Shown: in pieces, positions 9,657-19,419 of the stretch | Numbering within the stretch: the stretch's first letter is position 1 | Layout of the letters: every line of letters begins with the position of its first letter | Origin: Chitinophagaceae bacterium | Lineage (GTDB): Bacteria > Bacteroidota > Bacteroidia > Chitinophagales > UBA10324 | Assembly (NCBI GenBank): GCA_016717285.1 | Contig: JADKFU010000005.1 | Location: 976,501-1,040,500, forward strand | Reading direction: 5' to 3' | Length of the DNA: 64,000 nt | The notes under the pieces: model-generated | Database searches by the model: none | Seen by the model: only the letters and a program-made list of their open reading frames with translations | Told to the model about the DNA's origin: nothing | Translations under genes and position numbers: made by a program

Positions 9657-10937
9657 CTATTGAAGACTGTTAATTGCTTTCTCTATGAGCACTTTATTTT
9701 TAGAGATGATAGTTGAGGTGAACTTTTTAGTGGAAGAAATTTCGATGCCTTCCCAATTTCCGTTGTCGCAGCGGGAGGTAATGGTGCAACCGTCCATGAT
9801 TAGTGTTGCTTTAGGTTGCAATATTATTTTAGATCCGGGTGGCATTGAAACTGTACAATGAATAGTGAGTGTTGCATTGTCTTCTATAATCAAATCACCA
9901 AATACATCCATCGACCCATTCCATTCTATCTGTTCGTTGTTTGCAATGGTGATTGATTTTTCAGGGTTGTAAGTGCACCAGTCAGGAATGAGGAACCGTC
10001 GTGATGTTTTATCATTGTAGAAATTCATGCACTCTTTGGCGATCTGGCAGGGTGTAAATGCTTTTTTATAATTATTGTAGTCCATTACATTGTTGGAACA
10101 GATCTCACAAGGCGGTGGACCAAAATTCCAGCAACCCGGATTTTTCGGTGTGTCATCACAACCATCATCTACATTCCAGGAATGTGACAAGCCCAGGCAA
10201 TGCCCCAACTCATGGTTCATGAGTCCGGAAAGATCCCAGGAGCCAAAACGAAAAGTATCACCCTTTGCTGAAATGTTGGGATGTTTCCACAGATTGTAAG
10301 TTCCTACCAGTTTCGCCCACGAGCCCATTCCGACTCCATCGCTGGATGCTTTATAAGTAGCGCTGGCAACGCTGTCAGGATAATGTTCGATTAAAAAAAT
10401 GTTGATCACTTTTTCTTTCTGCACGCCATACTTTTCATATTGCCGGCGATCATACACATTGTCTTGCTTCTTCGATTTTTTATTCATGGCAAACAAGGTA
10501 TCGTCGCGGTGTAAATAGATGCCGTTGTCATCAGGATTGCCCGGATCTCCGGCTAATACATAGCGATAAGGTATGGGAACAACTTCTGTGGTATTGTCTT
10601 TTGGCAAAAACATTTTTTCATTGCTTCCTAATCTTCCGTTGGCATCTGCTATCAGTTGTTTAAGAAACACTTCCGCTTCTTTCTCTGAAAAATTATTTTT
10701 TCCATTTCCATCCTGTATCACATGAAAATTGATGCGGACTATTCGCATGGGAGTGAAATCAGCGTGCAATGAATCATATAAATAGGAAGCATAGTTACTG
10801 CATGATTTTGAAATATTTTTTTTTGCCAAGGTGTCAAATTTCAAGTCAGCAGGAGTTGCAAATCGGGTTTTCTGACTGAATACCGTGGTAACATTTACAG
10901 ACACGAGCAGGATGAGTACGAGAAAATATTTGGACAT
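9657..10937 (-). CDS. Secreted M43-type zinc metalloprotease
   Basis: Metzincin protease of the pappalysin/cytophagalysin type (M43), 426 aa. A signal peptide (about 1-21, ending FSQ) is followed by a pro/catalytic region. The zinc-binding helix HELGHCLGLSH is at about residue 241, and the Met-turn NVMDYN lies about 45 residues later. The C-terminal ~100 residues form a beta-rich segment ending without a recognisable type A or B sorting signal. It stands alone 124 bp upstream of the ROK start on the same strand. Probably extracellular; substrate unknown. Confidence 0.86.
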   Translation of the reverse strand: MSKYFLVLILLVSVNVTTVFSQKTRFATPADLKFDTLAKKNISKSCSNYASYLYDSLHADFTPMRIVRINFHVIQDGNGKNNFSEKEAEVFLKQLIADANGRLGSNEKMFLPKDNTTEVVPIPYRYVLAGDPGNPDDNGIYLHRDDTLFAMNKKSKKQDNVYDRRQYEKYGVQKEKVINIFLIEHYPDSVASATYKASSDGVGMGSWAKLVGTYNLWKHPNISAKGDTFRFGSWDLSGLMNHELGHCLGLSHSWNVDDGCDDTPKNPGCWNFGPPPCEICSNNVMDYNNYKKAFTPCQIAKECMNFYNDKTSRRFLIPDWCTYNPEKSITIANNEQIEWNGSMDVFGDLIIEDNATLTIHCTVSMPPGSKIILQPKATLIMDGCTITSRCDNGNWEGIEISSTKKFTSTIISKNKVLIEKAINSLQ

Positions 10938-10984
10938 GCTGTTGGTAAGTTGGGAGTTAACTCTAATTGAATGGCTAAATGGTT

Positions 10985-11122
10985 ATATGGTCAATTGTTA
11001 AATTGTTAAACTGTTGAATTGTTGCGGTGGAGCCGGGGAGTAGTTCAATCAGTCAATGAACTGTAGGGCAAGTTCAGATCATACTCCCGCTTCGCGGCAA
11101 CAATTAAACCATTAAACAATGA
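10985..11122. repeat. Palindromic intergenic element
   Basis: The spacer between the metalloprotease and the TPR lipoprotein holds an imperfect inverted repeat. The left arm is a run of aattgtt-type heptamers followed by attgttgcggtggagccggg. The right arm reads cccgcttcgcggcaacaatt followed by the reverse of the heptamers, with a ~40 bp loop. A single left-type arm recurs at about 13575-13650 (attgttgcggcgaagccgga). It looks like a small dispersed intergenic repeat of this genome. Confidence 0.6.
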
Positions 11123-11163
11123 AGCAATTTACATCAACTTTCTCCTTTTGAATTGAATTCCCG

Positions 11164-11171
11164 TAGGTTTG
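11164..11171 (+). promoter_or_regulatory. Putative -7 box for the TPR lipoprotein
   Basis: TAGGTTTG matches the Bacteroidota -7 consensus TAnnTTTG and lies 15 bp before the ATG at 11186. A TTTTG at 11146-11150 could be the -33 element, but the spacing is shorter than usual. Confidence 0.4.
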
Positions 11172-11185
11172 CAAAAAAATAAAAC

Positions 11186-11713
11186 ATGCGTTACCCATTA
11201 TTATGTCTGTTGCTTGCAATAATAGTTTCCTGTACATCACAAAAAGAGAAAACGGAAAGTGAATTGAAAGCCAATCTTGAAATGGTGAACCAAAGCTTTA
11301 ATGATAACAAGCTTGATACTGCTGCCATCAGGAAAGCAGAGACCACTATTGGCGCTTTTATCCAGAAATATCCCCAGGATACAATGGCTTCCCAATATTT
11401 ATTTGAATTGGGAATGCTGTATCAGAAGCAACGCAAATTTGATCAGGCTGTAAATGTATTTGACAAAGTATATCGTGAATATCCTGATTCCAAACATGCC
11501 AGGAATGCTGTTTTTCTGCAGGGATTTTTATACGCCAATGTTTTGAATAATTACGGTAAGGCTAATGAAAAATATCAGTTGTATCTCGATAAGTTTTCTG
11601 CAGCGGATGCAAAAATGACCAATGATGTGCAGCTTGAATTGCAAAACATGGGAAAGTCACCGGATGAGTTGCTGAAAGAAATTCAGGCGAAAGATTCGAT
11701 TCAAATCAATTAG
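11186..11713 (+). CDS. TPR-repeat lipoprotein
   Basis: 175 aa outer-membrane-type lipoprotein. The N-terminus MRYPLLCLLLAIIVSC ends in a lipobox cysteine at 16. The mature part has helical tetratricopeptide-like repeats, including FELGMLYQKQRKFDQAVNVF followed by VYREYPDSKHA, similar in spacing to BamD/YbgF-type proteins. It is the only plus-strand gene in this stretch and is not in an operon. Probably a scaffold; it is too short to be called BamD with confidence. Confidence 0.75.
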   Translation: MRYPLLCLLLAIIVSCTSQKEKTESELKANLEMVNQSFNDNKLDTAAIRKAETTIGAFIQKYPQDTMASQYLFELGMLYQKQRKFDQAVNVFDKVYREYPDSKHARNAVFLQGFLYANVLNNYGKANEKYQLYLDKFSAADAKMTNDVQLELQNMGKSPDELLKEIQAKDSIQIN

Positions 11714-11806
11714 GAATTAATGTGACAATTTTGTAATGTGCCGATGAAACGCTACTCTCATGAGGTATGACCTATCTAACGACTAAGGACTTACGACTTT
11801 TTTCCT

Positions 11807-13498
11807 TCACTTAATCAAGCTCACATTTCCTTTGGCCGTTACACGGTCACAGATCCCTGTTTCTACTGTAAGGAAATATACATAAGCTCCAATCTGACAA
11901 ACTTTTCCTTCGAAAGTACCATCCCAGCTTTCTGCGGGATCGTTGGAGCTGAAGAGTTGTTTACCCCACTTATCAAAAATTTTCAGGGTATAATTTGTCA
12001 ACTGCTGGCCTGAAAAGATAGGTACAAATACATCGTTGATTCCATTGTTATCAGGTGTGAATGCGTTCGGTACAAAGTATTGGATATTAAACTGGACGTA
12101 GATAGAATCAACTACATCGCAACCTGCGGCATCTTTCATCGTTGCTGAATACCAACCTGTACTGGTTACTGTTTTTATTTGAGAAGTGGTGTTATCAAAC
12201 CACAGTGTATTAGGTGAAGGACTTTGTATATCGAATGATTTGCCAATGCAAATGAGCGTATCGTTACCAAGAAAGGTGGCGGGTAAAACTTCCAGATCGA
12301 GTGTATAGACACTATCGCATCCGAGGACAGTTTTAAGAGATGCTACATACGTCCCGCTTGCTGAAAGAGTGGTTCCATGAAAATCATACACTTCTCCCGG
12401 ACATAAAGTAACTGCATCATTGAATTCATAAACAGGATTGACAGTTAAATCAAGTGTTCTGATGGTATCGCAACTGCCTGCAGTCTTTACAGTGTCAACA
12501 TAAATTCCTGTGGTAGTATGGCCGAGATAATTTTCATTGCCGCAAATAATTCCGGACAGAAATACCGGAAACGAAATATTGTTCCCAATCACGGTAGTGA
12601 AGCTGTCAATGATGCATCCTTCCGGCGACTTCACGTAAATAGTATAAGTTCCGGCATCAACGTCTGTAAAAATATTGCTGGTTTGGTAAGTGTTGCCATC
12701 AATAGAAAAAAGTGAATTAGGCCGGTTGGTGGAAACCGTGATCGTTCCATTGTGGAGCGAACTGCAATCGGAGTTCGTTGTTTCGATGTCTGTAATTTTG
12801 AATGAAGGAAGATCAATCTGGCTGGAAGCAAAAAAAAGATTGCCCATGGCTGTTCCGTTCCATGTAGCATTTCCCTGACTGTTGGTGAAGTCGTTTTCAA
12901 ATTTGTAATAAGCCAGCAAGCCGGTTTGCGTAGTGGGATTCGGAAGGTCGAGCATGTTGGCCGAAATTTGTTCCTGCGTGCGGCAGACATTCCATATCCG
13001 CACTTCATCTATTTTTCCTAAAAATTGTTCGCCCTGATTAAAGCTTTGATTTCCTATTGCTGCAGCAAAATCATTTTGAAAAAGATTGCCGCTGAATGGT
13101 TTCTCAATCACCAGACAACCATTCACATAATATTTTACCGAAGTGCCATCATAAGTACCTGCAATGTGATACCATGTTTTTACATCAAGTGTAAACGGAT
13201 TCGACATTTGCAAAAACTGTGTGGCTCCGCTGTTACCGCTTACGTACGTTGTTAACTCAAAGGTCTGCGGCCGGAGCAGGTAATTCACATCATCAGGAAA
13301 AGAATGTTTGCTGACAATATTCTTGGTGCTAAAACCATCTTTATAGATAAGCGCTTCCACTGTTATCTGATTGCCCGGAATATCGAGGTCACCGATATTC
13401 AACCAGGTTGGATCTTGTGTGAGACTGAGCGTTTGTGATAAAAGTGAAGAAGAAAAAAATGATAGCAGTATAAAAATAATAAGCGCAACTGGTTTCAT
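11807..13498 (-). CDS. Secreted LamG-like protein with T9SS type B sorting domain
   Basis: About 563 aa from the ATG at 13498, where a good signal peptide starts (MKPVALIIFILLSFF, cut after LLSQ); an upstream ATG at 13531 would add 11 unlikely residues. A concanavalin/LamG-like domain (about 20-220; typical YYVNGCLV, KIDEVRIWN and TGLLAYYKFE) is followed by immunoglobulin-like repeats with conserved Cys pairs. The C-terminus is a gliding-motility/type B sorting domain (NAFTPDNNGINDVF, IFDKWGKQLF, SWDGTFEG). Exported by the type IX system to the surface; likely an adhesin or carbohydrate-binding protein. Confidence 0.85.
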   Translation of the reverse strand: MKPVALIIFILLSFFSSSLLSQTLSLTQDPTWLNIGDLDIPGNQITVEALIYKDGFSTKNIVSKHSFPDDVNYLLRPQTFELTTYVSGNSGATQFLQMSNPFTLDVKTWYHIAGTYDGTSVKYYVNGCLVIEKPFSGNLFQNDFAAAIGNQSFNQGEQFLGKIDEVRIWNVCRTQEQISANMLDLPNPTTQTGLLAYYKFENDFTNSQGNATWNGTAMGNLFFASSQIDLPSFKITDIETTNSDCSSLHNGTITVSTNRPNSLFSIDGNTYQTSNIFTDVDAGTYTIYVKSPEGCIIDSFTTVIGNNISFPVFLSGIICGNENYLGHTTTGIYVDTVKTAGSCDTIRTLDLTVNPVYEFNDAVTLCPGEVYDFHGTTLSASGTYVASLKTVLGCDSVYTLDLEVLPATFLGNDTLICIGKSFDIQSPSPNTLWFDNTTSQIKTVTSTGWYSATMKDAAGCDVVDSIYVQFNIQYFVPNAFTPDNNGINDVFVPIFSGQQLTNYTLKIFDKWGKQLFSSNDPAESWDGTFEGKVCQIGAYVYFLTVETGICDRVTAKGNVSLIK

Positions 13499-13574
13499 TT
13501 CCTGGTTTGATTCAAGCAAAAGGTGCAACAACGGAAGTTTCGAAATTAGTCAAATTCTAAGATTGAGTGGTTAT

Positions 13575-13650
13575 ATGATTGAATTGCTCAATTGTTTTAA
13601 TTGTTTAATTGTTTAATTGTTTAATTGTTTAATTGTTGCGGCGAAGCCGG
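13575..13650. repeat. Heptamer tandem repeat (ttaattg)
   Basis: About five copies of a 7 bp unit (tttaattg-type) lie upstream of the LamG gene and run into attgttgcggcgaagccgga, the arm also seen at 10985-11122. The spacer to 13740 continues with loose gactaa/actaac repeats. No ORF is supported here. Confidence 0.65.
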
Positions 13651-13740
13651 AGCATATGCCCATTAACAATCAAGTTGCTCCTTGTGAATAGCTGCAATGA
13701 CTAATGACTCAATGACTAACAACTCACTACTCACCACTCC

Positions 13741-15786
13741 TCAAAGATACTCCGCCAACCAATCCTGTACAGACTGATAAAAGAACCGGCTGTTTTCAGC
13801 TTTTAAAATCCAATGATTTTCATCGGGAAATACAATCAGCTTGCTTGGCACTTTCTGATGCTGCAAAATATGCCAGTTCTCGATGGAATTATTGATGGGT
13901 ACACGATAGTCCAATTCACCAACTGTGATAAGCATTGGGGTTTTAAAATTTGCAGCAAACTTATAAGGATTCTGTTCCTTCCACACTTTTGAATCAGCCC
14001 ATGGTGTGCCACCATTCATCACTTCCCGGCTATAAATCACATCACTGGTGCCGTATTGAGAAATGCTGTTCACCAGCCCGGCATGACTGATAAGACATTT
14101 ATAATGAGTGGTGGTGGCCTGCAACCAGTTTGCAAGATGTCCACCATAACTTCCACCACCGGCAGCTTGTCGGGATCCATCAATAAATGAAAATCGTTTT
14201 ATCACATCAGCAGCGGCGCCATTAATTTCATCACCCGGACCTTTGAAGGGATCGTACTGAATATCCTGTCCAAACTTTTCACCATAACCGGTTGAGCCCG
14301 TATAATCAGTCATCAACAAAACATAACCTGGTTTTGCAAGCAAATGATAATTCCAGCGATAGCCCCAGTTTTCTTTCCATGATCCGGCAGGCCCTCCATG
14401 TATCACAACAAACAACGGATACTTTTTAGCCGCATCAAATCCTGCTGGTCTAACTAACATACTCCTGATTTGTTTTCCTTTTTTACTGGTATACCAGACG
14501 GTTTCAACAGCAGGAAGATCAAGTTGTGCGAGCTTCTCCTTATTAAATGTAGTGAGCATTACATGCGTGCCATCGGCATTCAGTTTTGCAATTTCAGCCG
14601 GACTGGAAGCTGTTTCATAGTTTGCAAGAAGCACCTGATTGTTTGCGATACCCAGATTGATGTTTGTGAAACAACCCATTGTTGCAGCGCTTAATGATTT
14701 TGGATCTCCACCGTTAACTGACAACGTATAAATTTTATCCCTGCCCTGATCTTCCACGCTCATGTAAATCTGTTCACCGGCAATCACATAATTGTTAATC
14801 GGCCGGTCAAGCTTTTCACTGATCACTTTTTTATTTTGCATGGAAGGCCAGTCATAACGAACCAACCTGTTCAGATTATAAACTTTGTAATCACCAACAG
14901 GATAATTGTAACACAGTAAATATTTTCCATCTTTTGTGAACTGCGGATTACCGTAATCAAATTTATCTGCCGTTAGCTTTGTTGCTTCTCCGCCATTTAC
15001 TGACACCTTAAATAATTGCGACGATGGTTCCTGGTAAGCGGCCGTATTCGCATCGTCACTGATTACCAAAATAATTTCTTTGCTATCGCGACTCCAGTTC
15101 GCACCGGTATAATGGAAACCTGCTGATTTACTTATGGTGGCATCTGTGAAAAGATCTTTTGCTGTACTTCCCGGTTCAATAGATTGAACAAATGCATGAT
15201 CCTGCATTTCATCTAACCAATGGTCAAAGTCACGAATCGGAAAAGAAGTGTACACACGTGCTTTGTATTTGAGTTTCTTCTTTTCTTCTGTTGCTTTTTT
15301 ATTGGATGAATCAGTATAGCACAATGGAAAAACAGAACTGTTGAACAAAATCATCTTCCCGTCAGGGCTCCATCTCGGTGCAGATGCGCCGGTTGATAAA
15401 TTTGTGAACCGTTGTCCTTCACCGCCCTCTTTAATATTCATCGTATAAATCTGCGATACTTCATCTCCATCGCGCTTTGCTACAAATGCAATGAACTTCC
15501 CATCCGGACTCCAGGTATATCCACTTTCCGCTGCTTTGCCTGCAGTGAGTTTTCTCGCAGGCGAATTACCGTCTGTTGCTATTAACCAGATATCATTTAC
15601 CTGTTCTTTTTCATCATAAGATGGTTCTGTAACACTGAACACTGCCCAATTACCATCAGGACTTAAGGCAGGTGCACCCACTCTTTTCATCAGCCACATA
15701 TCTTCATGCGTGATGGGCTTTTTTTCTTGTGCCTGAGCAATTAAAACACTTATCAGGAAGCATGCAATCAGGGAGTAGTATTTCAT
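13741..15786 (-). CDS. S9 family peptidase (prolyl oligopeptidase/acylaminoacyl-peptidase type)
   Basis: 681 aa exported serine peptidase cleaving short peptides. A signal peptide (about 1-19, ending AQAQ) precedes a WD40-like beta-propeller with several SPDG motifs (about 30-400) and an alpha/beta hydrolase domain (about 430-681). The nucleophile elbow GGSYGG puts the Ser near 546, the Asp lies in GELDYRVP and the His in ENHWI. It has the full length of the family and no sorting domain, so it is probably periplasmic. Monocistronic, about 90 bp from the cdaA end. Confidence 0.92.
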   Translation of the reverse strand: MKYYSLIACFLISVLIAQAQEKKPITHEDMWLMKRVGAPALSPDGNWAVFSVTEPSYDEKEQVNDIWLIATDGNSPARKLTAGKAAESGYTWSPDGKFIAFVAKRDGDEVSQIYTMNIKEGGEGQRFTNLSTGASAPRWSPDGKMILFNSSVFPLCYTDSSNKKATEEKKKLKYKARVYTSFPIRDFDHWLDEMQDHAFVQSIEPGSTAKDLFTDATISKSAGFHYTGANWSRDSKEIILVISDDANTAAYQEPSSQLFKVSVNGGEATKLTADKFDYGNPQFTKDGKYLLCYNYPVGDYKVYNLNRLVRYDWPSMQNKKVISEKLDRPINNYVIAGEQIYMSVEDQGRDKIYTLSVNGGDPKSLSAATMGCFTNINLGIANNQVLLANYETASSPAEIAKLNADGTHVMLTTFNKEKLAQLDLPAVETVWYTSKKGKQIRSMLVRPAGFDAAKKYPLFVVIHGGPAGSWKENWGYRWNYHLLAKPGYVLLMTDYTGSTGYGEKFGQDIQYDPFKGPGDEINGAAADVIKRFSFIDGSRQAAGGGSYGGHLANWLQATTTHYKCLISHAGLVNSISQYGTSDVIYSREVMNGGTPWADSKVWKEQNPYKFAANFKTPMLITVGELDYRVPINNSIENWHILQHQKVPSKLIVFPDENHWILKAENSRFFYQSVQDWLAEYL

Positions 15787-15877
15787 GGTAGATTTTTTTT
15801 AAAAATGCAAAGAGTGCAAATGATTTAATAAAGGGTTTGGATTTGATTTTTGCTGCGGAAATAAAATCAAGCAATTG

Positions 15878-16678
15878 TTAACTTGCCAATGCTTCGTTCA
15901 ACACTTGTTTTAGTTCGCTGACAGTTGCAAGAGACTGTATTTTTCCATTACGGGCAAATGAGATGGTGCCGGTTTCTTCAGACACAATTACAGCAATAGC
16001 ATCTGTTTCTTCCGTAATGCCAATGGCGGCACGATGTCGTAAACCGGCGCGTTCAGGAACTGAAGGACTTTCCGAAACAGGCAAAACGGTTCCGGCGAAC
16101 ACAATTTTATTTTGAGATACGATCACCGCGCCATCATGCAGCGGACTGGCTTTTTCAAAAATACTCTCGAGTAGTTTTGCAGAGATCACAGCATTTATTT
16201 TCACGCCTGGACTGTTAAAATCATTCAGTTTAAAAGTCGAAAAGAAGACCATCAAGGCACCTGTTTTGTTTTTCGAAAAATATTCAATTGCCTTAAGCAT
16301 TTCAATTACATCCTGATCCTGCTGTTTTGTGCGTTGCTTTTTGTTACCACGAATAAAGTCCCAAATGTTTTCACGGTCACCAAGTCCCGCTTTACCTAAT
16401 TTTAGCAGAAAGCGCCTTATCTCCGGTTGAAACACAATTAATAAAGCGAACACGCCGGCATTCACAAACAGACCAATAATTTCAGTGAGGTAATGAAGTT
16501 TCAGAAATTTCACCAGCAGGTAAATGCAGTAAATAAGCAGCATCCCGAAAAAGATATTAATCCCTAATGTGCCACGCACAAGGCGGTACATCTCCACCAT
16601 TAGTAAAATGACCAGCACGATGTCAATGACATCGATCACTGAAAATTCGTGTGATAATATTTTAAACAGCAGCAGCAT
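15878..16678 (-). CDS. cdaA: Diadenylate cyclase
   Basis: Makes the second messenger cyclic di-AMP from two ATP. 266 aa with three N-terminal membrane helices (about 15-35, 38-57, 65-85) and a DAC domain. Active-site motifs are intact: Asp182-Gly183-Ala184 in PLHDGAVIV and Arg214-His215-Arg216 in GLRHRAAIGI. The start overlaps the folP stop by 17 bp. This cdaA-folP pairing, divergent from DUF1599-DoxX, is a conserved Bacteroidota arrangement, so cotranscription is likely. Confidence 0.93.
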   Translation of the reverse strand: MLLLFKILSHEFSVIDVIDIVLVILLMVEMYRLVRGTLGINIFFGMLLIYCIYLLVKFLKLHYLTEIIGLFVNAGVFALLIVFQPEIRRFLLKLGKAGLGDRENIWDFIRGNKKQRTKQQDQDVIEMLKAIEYFSKNKTGALMVFFSTFKLNDFNSPGVKINAVISAKLLESIFEKASPLHDGAVIVSQNKIVFAGTVLPVSESPSVPERAGLRHRAAIGITEETDAIAVIVSEETGTISFARNGKIQSLATVSELKQVLNEALAS

Positions 16679-17528
16679 GTAGTTGTTGAATTAATTGTAT
16701 CGCTTCTTTTGCTTCTCTCACATCATGTACTCTCAGAATGGAAGCGCCATTCAGCAAAGCGATGGTATTCAATACCGTAGTTCCGGTCAGCGCCTTATCC
16801 GGATTTACCTTCAGCACTTTGCAAATCATTGATTTTCTCGAAACGCCTGCCAATATAGGCAATCCAAACAGCCGGAATGCAGCTAGTTCACGCAGCAATT
16901 GAAAATTATGTTCAACAGATTTTCCAAAACCAAAACCGGGATCAATAATGATATCGTGGATTCCAAGGTTATTCAGTTGCAGAATTTTAATTTTCAGCCA
17001 ATCAAAAATTTCCCGCACGGCATTTTCATACTGCGGATTTAATTGCATGTTGTCAGGCTTGCCTTGCATGTGCATCAGTAGGTATGGCAACTTCATTTCA
17101 GCCACTATCTTCCATAAATTAATATCTAATGTGCCACCTGAAATATCATTTGCAATGCAAGCTCCATGTTCAACAGCCGTTTTCAAAACATTACTTCTCC
17201 AGGTATCCACAGAGATAATTGCTTCGGGAAATTGTTTGTTAATGGCATGAATTGCAGGAATAACTCTTCTTAATTCTTCCTCTTCTGAGACAGTAACCGC
17301 ACCCGGTTTTGTTGAAATGCCACCTACATCGAGAACACTTGCACCTTCCTGCAACATCTTTTCTGCGCGTATTAAAAGTGATTTTTCATCCTCCCATTTT
17401 CCGCCATCATAAAATGAATCAGGCGTAACATTGATGATGCCCATTACAACAGGTATGGAAAGGTCCAATAACCTGCCGCGGCAATTGAGTGTCGTCTTTG
17501 ATGAAAAGATTGTATTTTTCGCAGCCAT
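16662..17528 (-). CDS. folP: Dihydropteroate synthase
   Basis: Folate biosynthesis enzyme joining p-aminobenzoate to 6-hydroxymethyl-dihydropterin pyrophosphate. From the ATG at 17528 the protein is 288 aa, normal length; the longer frame back to 17669 adds 47 residues unlike the family and collides with the divergent gene. Motifs seen: MGIINVTPDSFYDGG, GASVLDVGGISTKPGA, ISVDTW, IIDPGFGFGK, LAGVSRKSM and RVHDV. The 3' end overlaps the cdaA start. Confidence 0.94.
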   Translation of the reverse strand: MAAKNTIFSSKTTLNCRGRLLDLSIPVVMGIINVTPDSFYDGGKWEDEKSLLIRAEKMLQEGASVLDVGGISTKPGAVTVSEEEELRRVIPAIHAINKQFPEAIISVDTWRSNVLKTAVEHGACIANDISGGTLDINLWKIVAEMKLPYLLMHMQGKPDNMQLNPQYENAVREIFDWLKIKILQLNNLGIHDIIIDPGFGFGKSVEHNFQLLRELAAFRLFGLPILAGVSRKSMICKVLKVNPDKALTGTTVLNTIALLNGASILRVHDVREAKEAIQLIQQLHAAAV

Positions 17529-18100
17529 TGTTTGTAAAAATATCCCCAAAAAAATTGGAAAGCAAAACCAGTCAGCAATTTGATGAACAGGCCAATGCCT
17601 GCAAAGAACTGTTTTCGAAGAAAGCCAAAGATTATGGAACCTCGTGGAGAATATTAAGACTGTCATCACTGGCTGATCAGATATTCATCAAGGCGCAACG
17701 CATCCGCACCATCGACCGGTTGGAAGTAAAAAAGGTATCGGAAGAAATGGACAGCGAGTTCATCGGCATTGTCAATTATTCTGTGATTGCATTGATCCGT
17801 TTGACTCTTGGAAAACGTATTGAAGAGAATATCGCACACGAAGAATTGATGCAATGGTATGTTGAAAAAATTACGACTGCCAAAGAATTGATGATGGCCA
17901 AAAACCATGATTATGGTGAAGCGTGGCGCGATATGCTGATCAGTTCTTTCACCGACCTGATACTGATGCGGATACTTCGGATCCGCCAGATGGAAGAGAA
18001 CGACGGCCGGACCTTCGCATCAGAAGGCGTTGATGCGAACCTTTATGATATTATCAATTACGCTATTTTTGCGCTCATTAAAATCAGTGAACAGAAATGA
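17489..18100 (+). CDS. DUF1599 domain protein
   Basis: Up to 203 aa, containing two tandem DUF1599-like repeats (about 28-95 and 112-190), each with a KKAKDYGTSWR or AKNHDYGEAWRD motif, then IFIKAQRIR or ILMRILRIR, and a tyrosine-rich end. Function unknown. Homologues usually start close to the QQFDEQ stretch, so the true start may be the TTG at 17552 or 17528. The ATG at 17489 would overlap the divergent folP 5' end by 40 bp. The stop overlaps the next start by 4 bp (ATGA), so it is translationally coupled to the DoxX gene, as in many Bacteroidota. Confidence 0.82.
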   Translation: MSSLMKRLYFSQPLFVKISPKKLESKTSQQFDEQANACKELFSKKAKDYGTSWRILRLSSLADQIFIKAQRIRTIDRLEVKKVSEEMDSEFIGIVNYSVIALIRLTLGKRIEENIAHEELMQWYVEKITTAKELMMAKNHDYGEAWRDMLISSFTDLILMRILRIRQMEENDGRTFASEGVDANLYDIINYAIFALIKISEQK

Positions 18101-19323
18101 ACAAATTTTTGCGGATTATCTGCGTCCTGATCGGCGCTTTATTTATTGTTTCCGGTTTTGTAAAAGCCGTTGATCCTGTTGGTTTCTCCATTAAGCTGGA
18201 TGAATATTTCGAAGTCTTTGCTGAAGATACCTCGAAAATTGGATTTATATCGTCGTTCTTCTTATGGCTGCGTAATATCTCCGTGTACCTCTCTATGTTT
18301 TTCTGTGTGCTGGAAATGGTGTTGGGATTCATGCTGCTCATTGGATTTCAGATGGAACTTACGTCGTGGCTAATGTTGCTTTTAATTGTATTTTTTACCT
18401 GGCTCACCGGCTATTCCGCCATTACCAATACTGTTACTGATTGTGGATGTTTTGGGGATGCGTTGCACCTCACACCGTGGCAATCGTTTAATAAGGACGT
18501 AGTGTTGCTGGTTTTTATCCTGCTCATTTTTGCATTCCGGCATCGCATTAAACCATTATTCAGCAAGAATATTATGGGCACTGTGTTGGTTGTTGCATTC
18601 GCGGCACTTTGCAGTTACATGACCATCTACTGTTATCAGCATTTGCCCATCATTGATTTTCGGGCATATAAAGTTGGTAATGATATTCGGGAACAAATGA
18701 CGCTTCCGGAAGGAAAAACAGCGGATCAGTATGTTACTATACTCACTTATAAAGACAAGAGGACTGGCGAAACCGGAGATTATGTGATGACCAATAACAA
18801 TGAGGAACAGTCAGCCTGGTTCAGCGCGAAAAATCTTAAATCATTGCCTTGGCAGGACTCGCTTTGGATGGACAGCCACGAATTCGTTCAAAGCAACAGC
18901 GAAATTGTGGTGAAAGGAGAGAAGCCGAAGATTACCGATTTCAAAGTGTGGGACAACGACAATCAGGATGCTACATCATTGGTGCTGGATGAACCGAATT
19001 ACCATTTCTGGCTGATTGCGCAGGACATGACGAAAACTAATAAGGATGCATTTGATAAAGTAAATCAACTTGCCAGTGAATGTGAAAAAAATAAGATTCA
19101 GTTTATGGGATTAACATCAACGCCTTATGAATTACTTGATCCTATACGCCATGATTTAAATGCTCCGTTTCCATTTTACTATGCAGACGGAACGGTGCTA
19201 AAAACAATCATCCGCAGCAATCCGGGACTTGTACTGCTTAAAGGATCTAAAGTGCTTGGTCAATGGCATTACAATGATATTCCGACGTATGATGAGGTGG
19301 CGGAGGAATACTTTGAGAATTAG
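18097..19323 (+). CDS. DoxX/MauE-type membrane protein with thioredoxin-like tail
   Basis: 408 aa inner-membrane protein. The first ~185 residues have about five hydrophobic segments and the MauE/DoxX motif TDCGCFGD near residue 115. The C-terminal ~200 residues are soluble and lie outside the membrane; FPFYYADGTVLKTIIRSNPG is characteristic of this Bacteroidota family, whose end resembles a thioredoxin fold without a CxxC pair. It is coupled by 4 bp overlap to DUF1599. A redox or quinone-linked role is plausible but not shown. Confidence 0.8.
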   Translation: MNKFLRIICVLIGALFIVSGFVKAVDPVGFSIKLDEYFEVFAEDTSKIGFISSFFLWLRNISVYLSMFFCVLEMVLGFMLLIGFQMELTSWLMLLLIVFFTWLTGYSAITNTVTDCGCFGDALHLTPWQSFNKDVVLLVFILLIFAFRHRIKPLFSKNIMGTVLVVAFAALCSYMTIYCYQHLPIIDFRAYKVGNDIREQMTLPEGKTADQYVTILTYKDKRTGETGDYVMTNNNEEQSAWFSAKNLKSLPWQDSLWMDSHEFVQSNSEIVVKGEKPKITDFKVWDNDNQDATSLVLDEPNYHFWLIAQDMTKTNKDAFDKVNQLASECEKNKIQFMGLTSTPYELLDPIRHDLNAPFPFYYADGTVLKTIIRSNPGLVLLKGSKVLGQWHYNDIPTYDEVAEEYFEN

Positions 19324-19419
19324 GAATTAAGAATTATGAGTCAGGACATTTGCCCTTCTGTATTTACTGGTAATGAATGACCAATGACCAATGACTAATT
19401 ACTAACGACTCGCTACTCA
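19324..19419. repeat. Degenerate short-repeat spacer
   Basis: The gap between the DoxX gene and aroK is made of loose repeats (gaattaagaatta, then atgaccaatgaccaatgac and actaattactaacgactcg). They belong to the same repeat family that fills other spacers of this window, in either orientation. Confidence 0.5.

Noticed and set aside
16662..17669. Long form of FolP starting at 17669
   Set aside because: The extra 47 residues are not family-like and overlap the divergent gene; the ATG at 17528 gives a normal enzyme.
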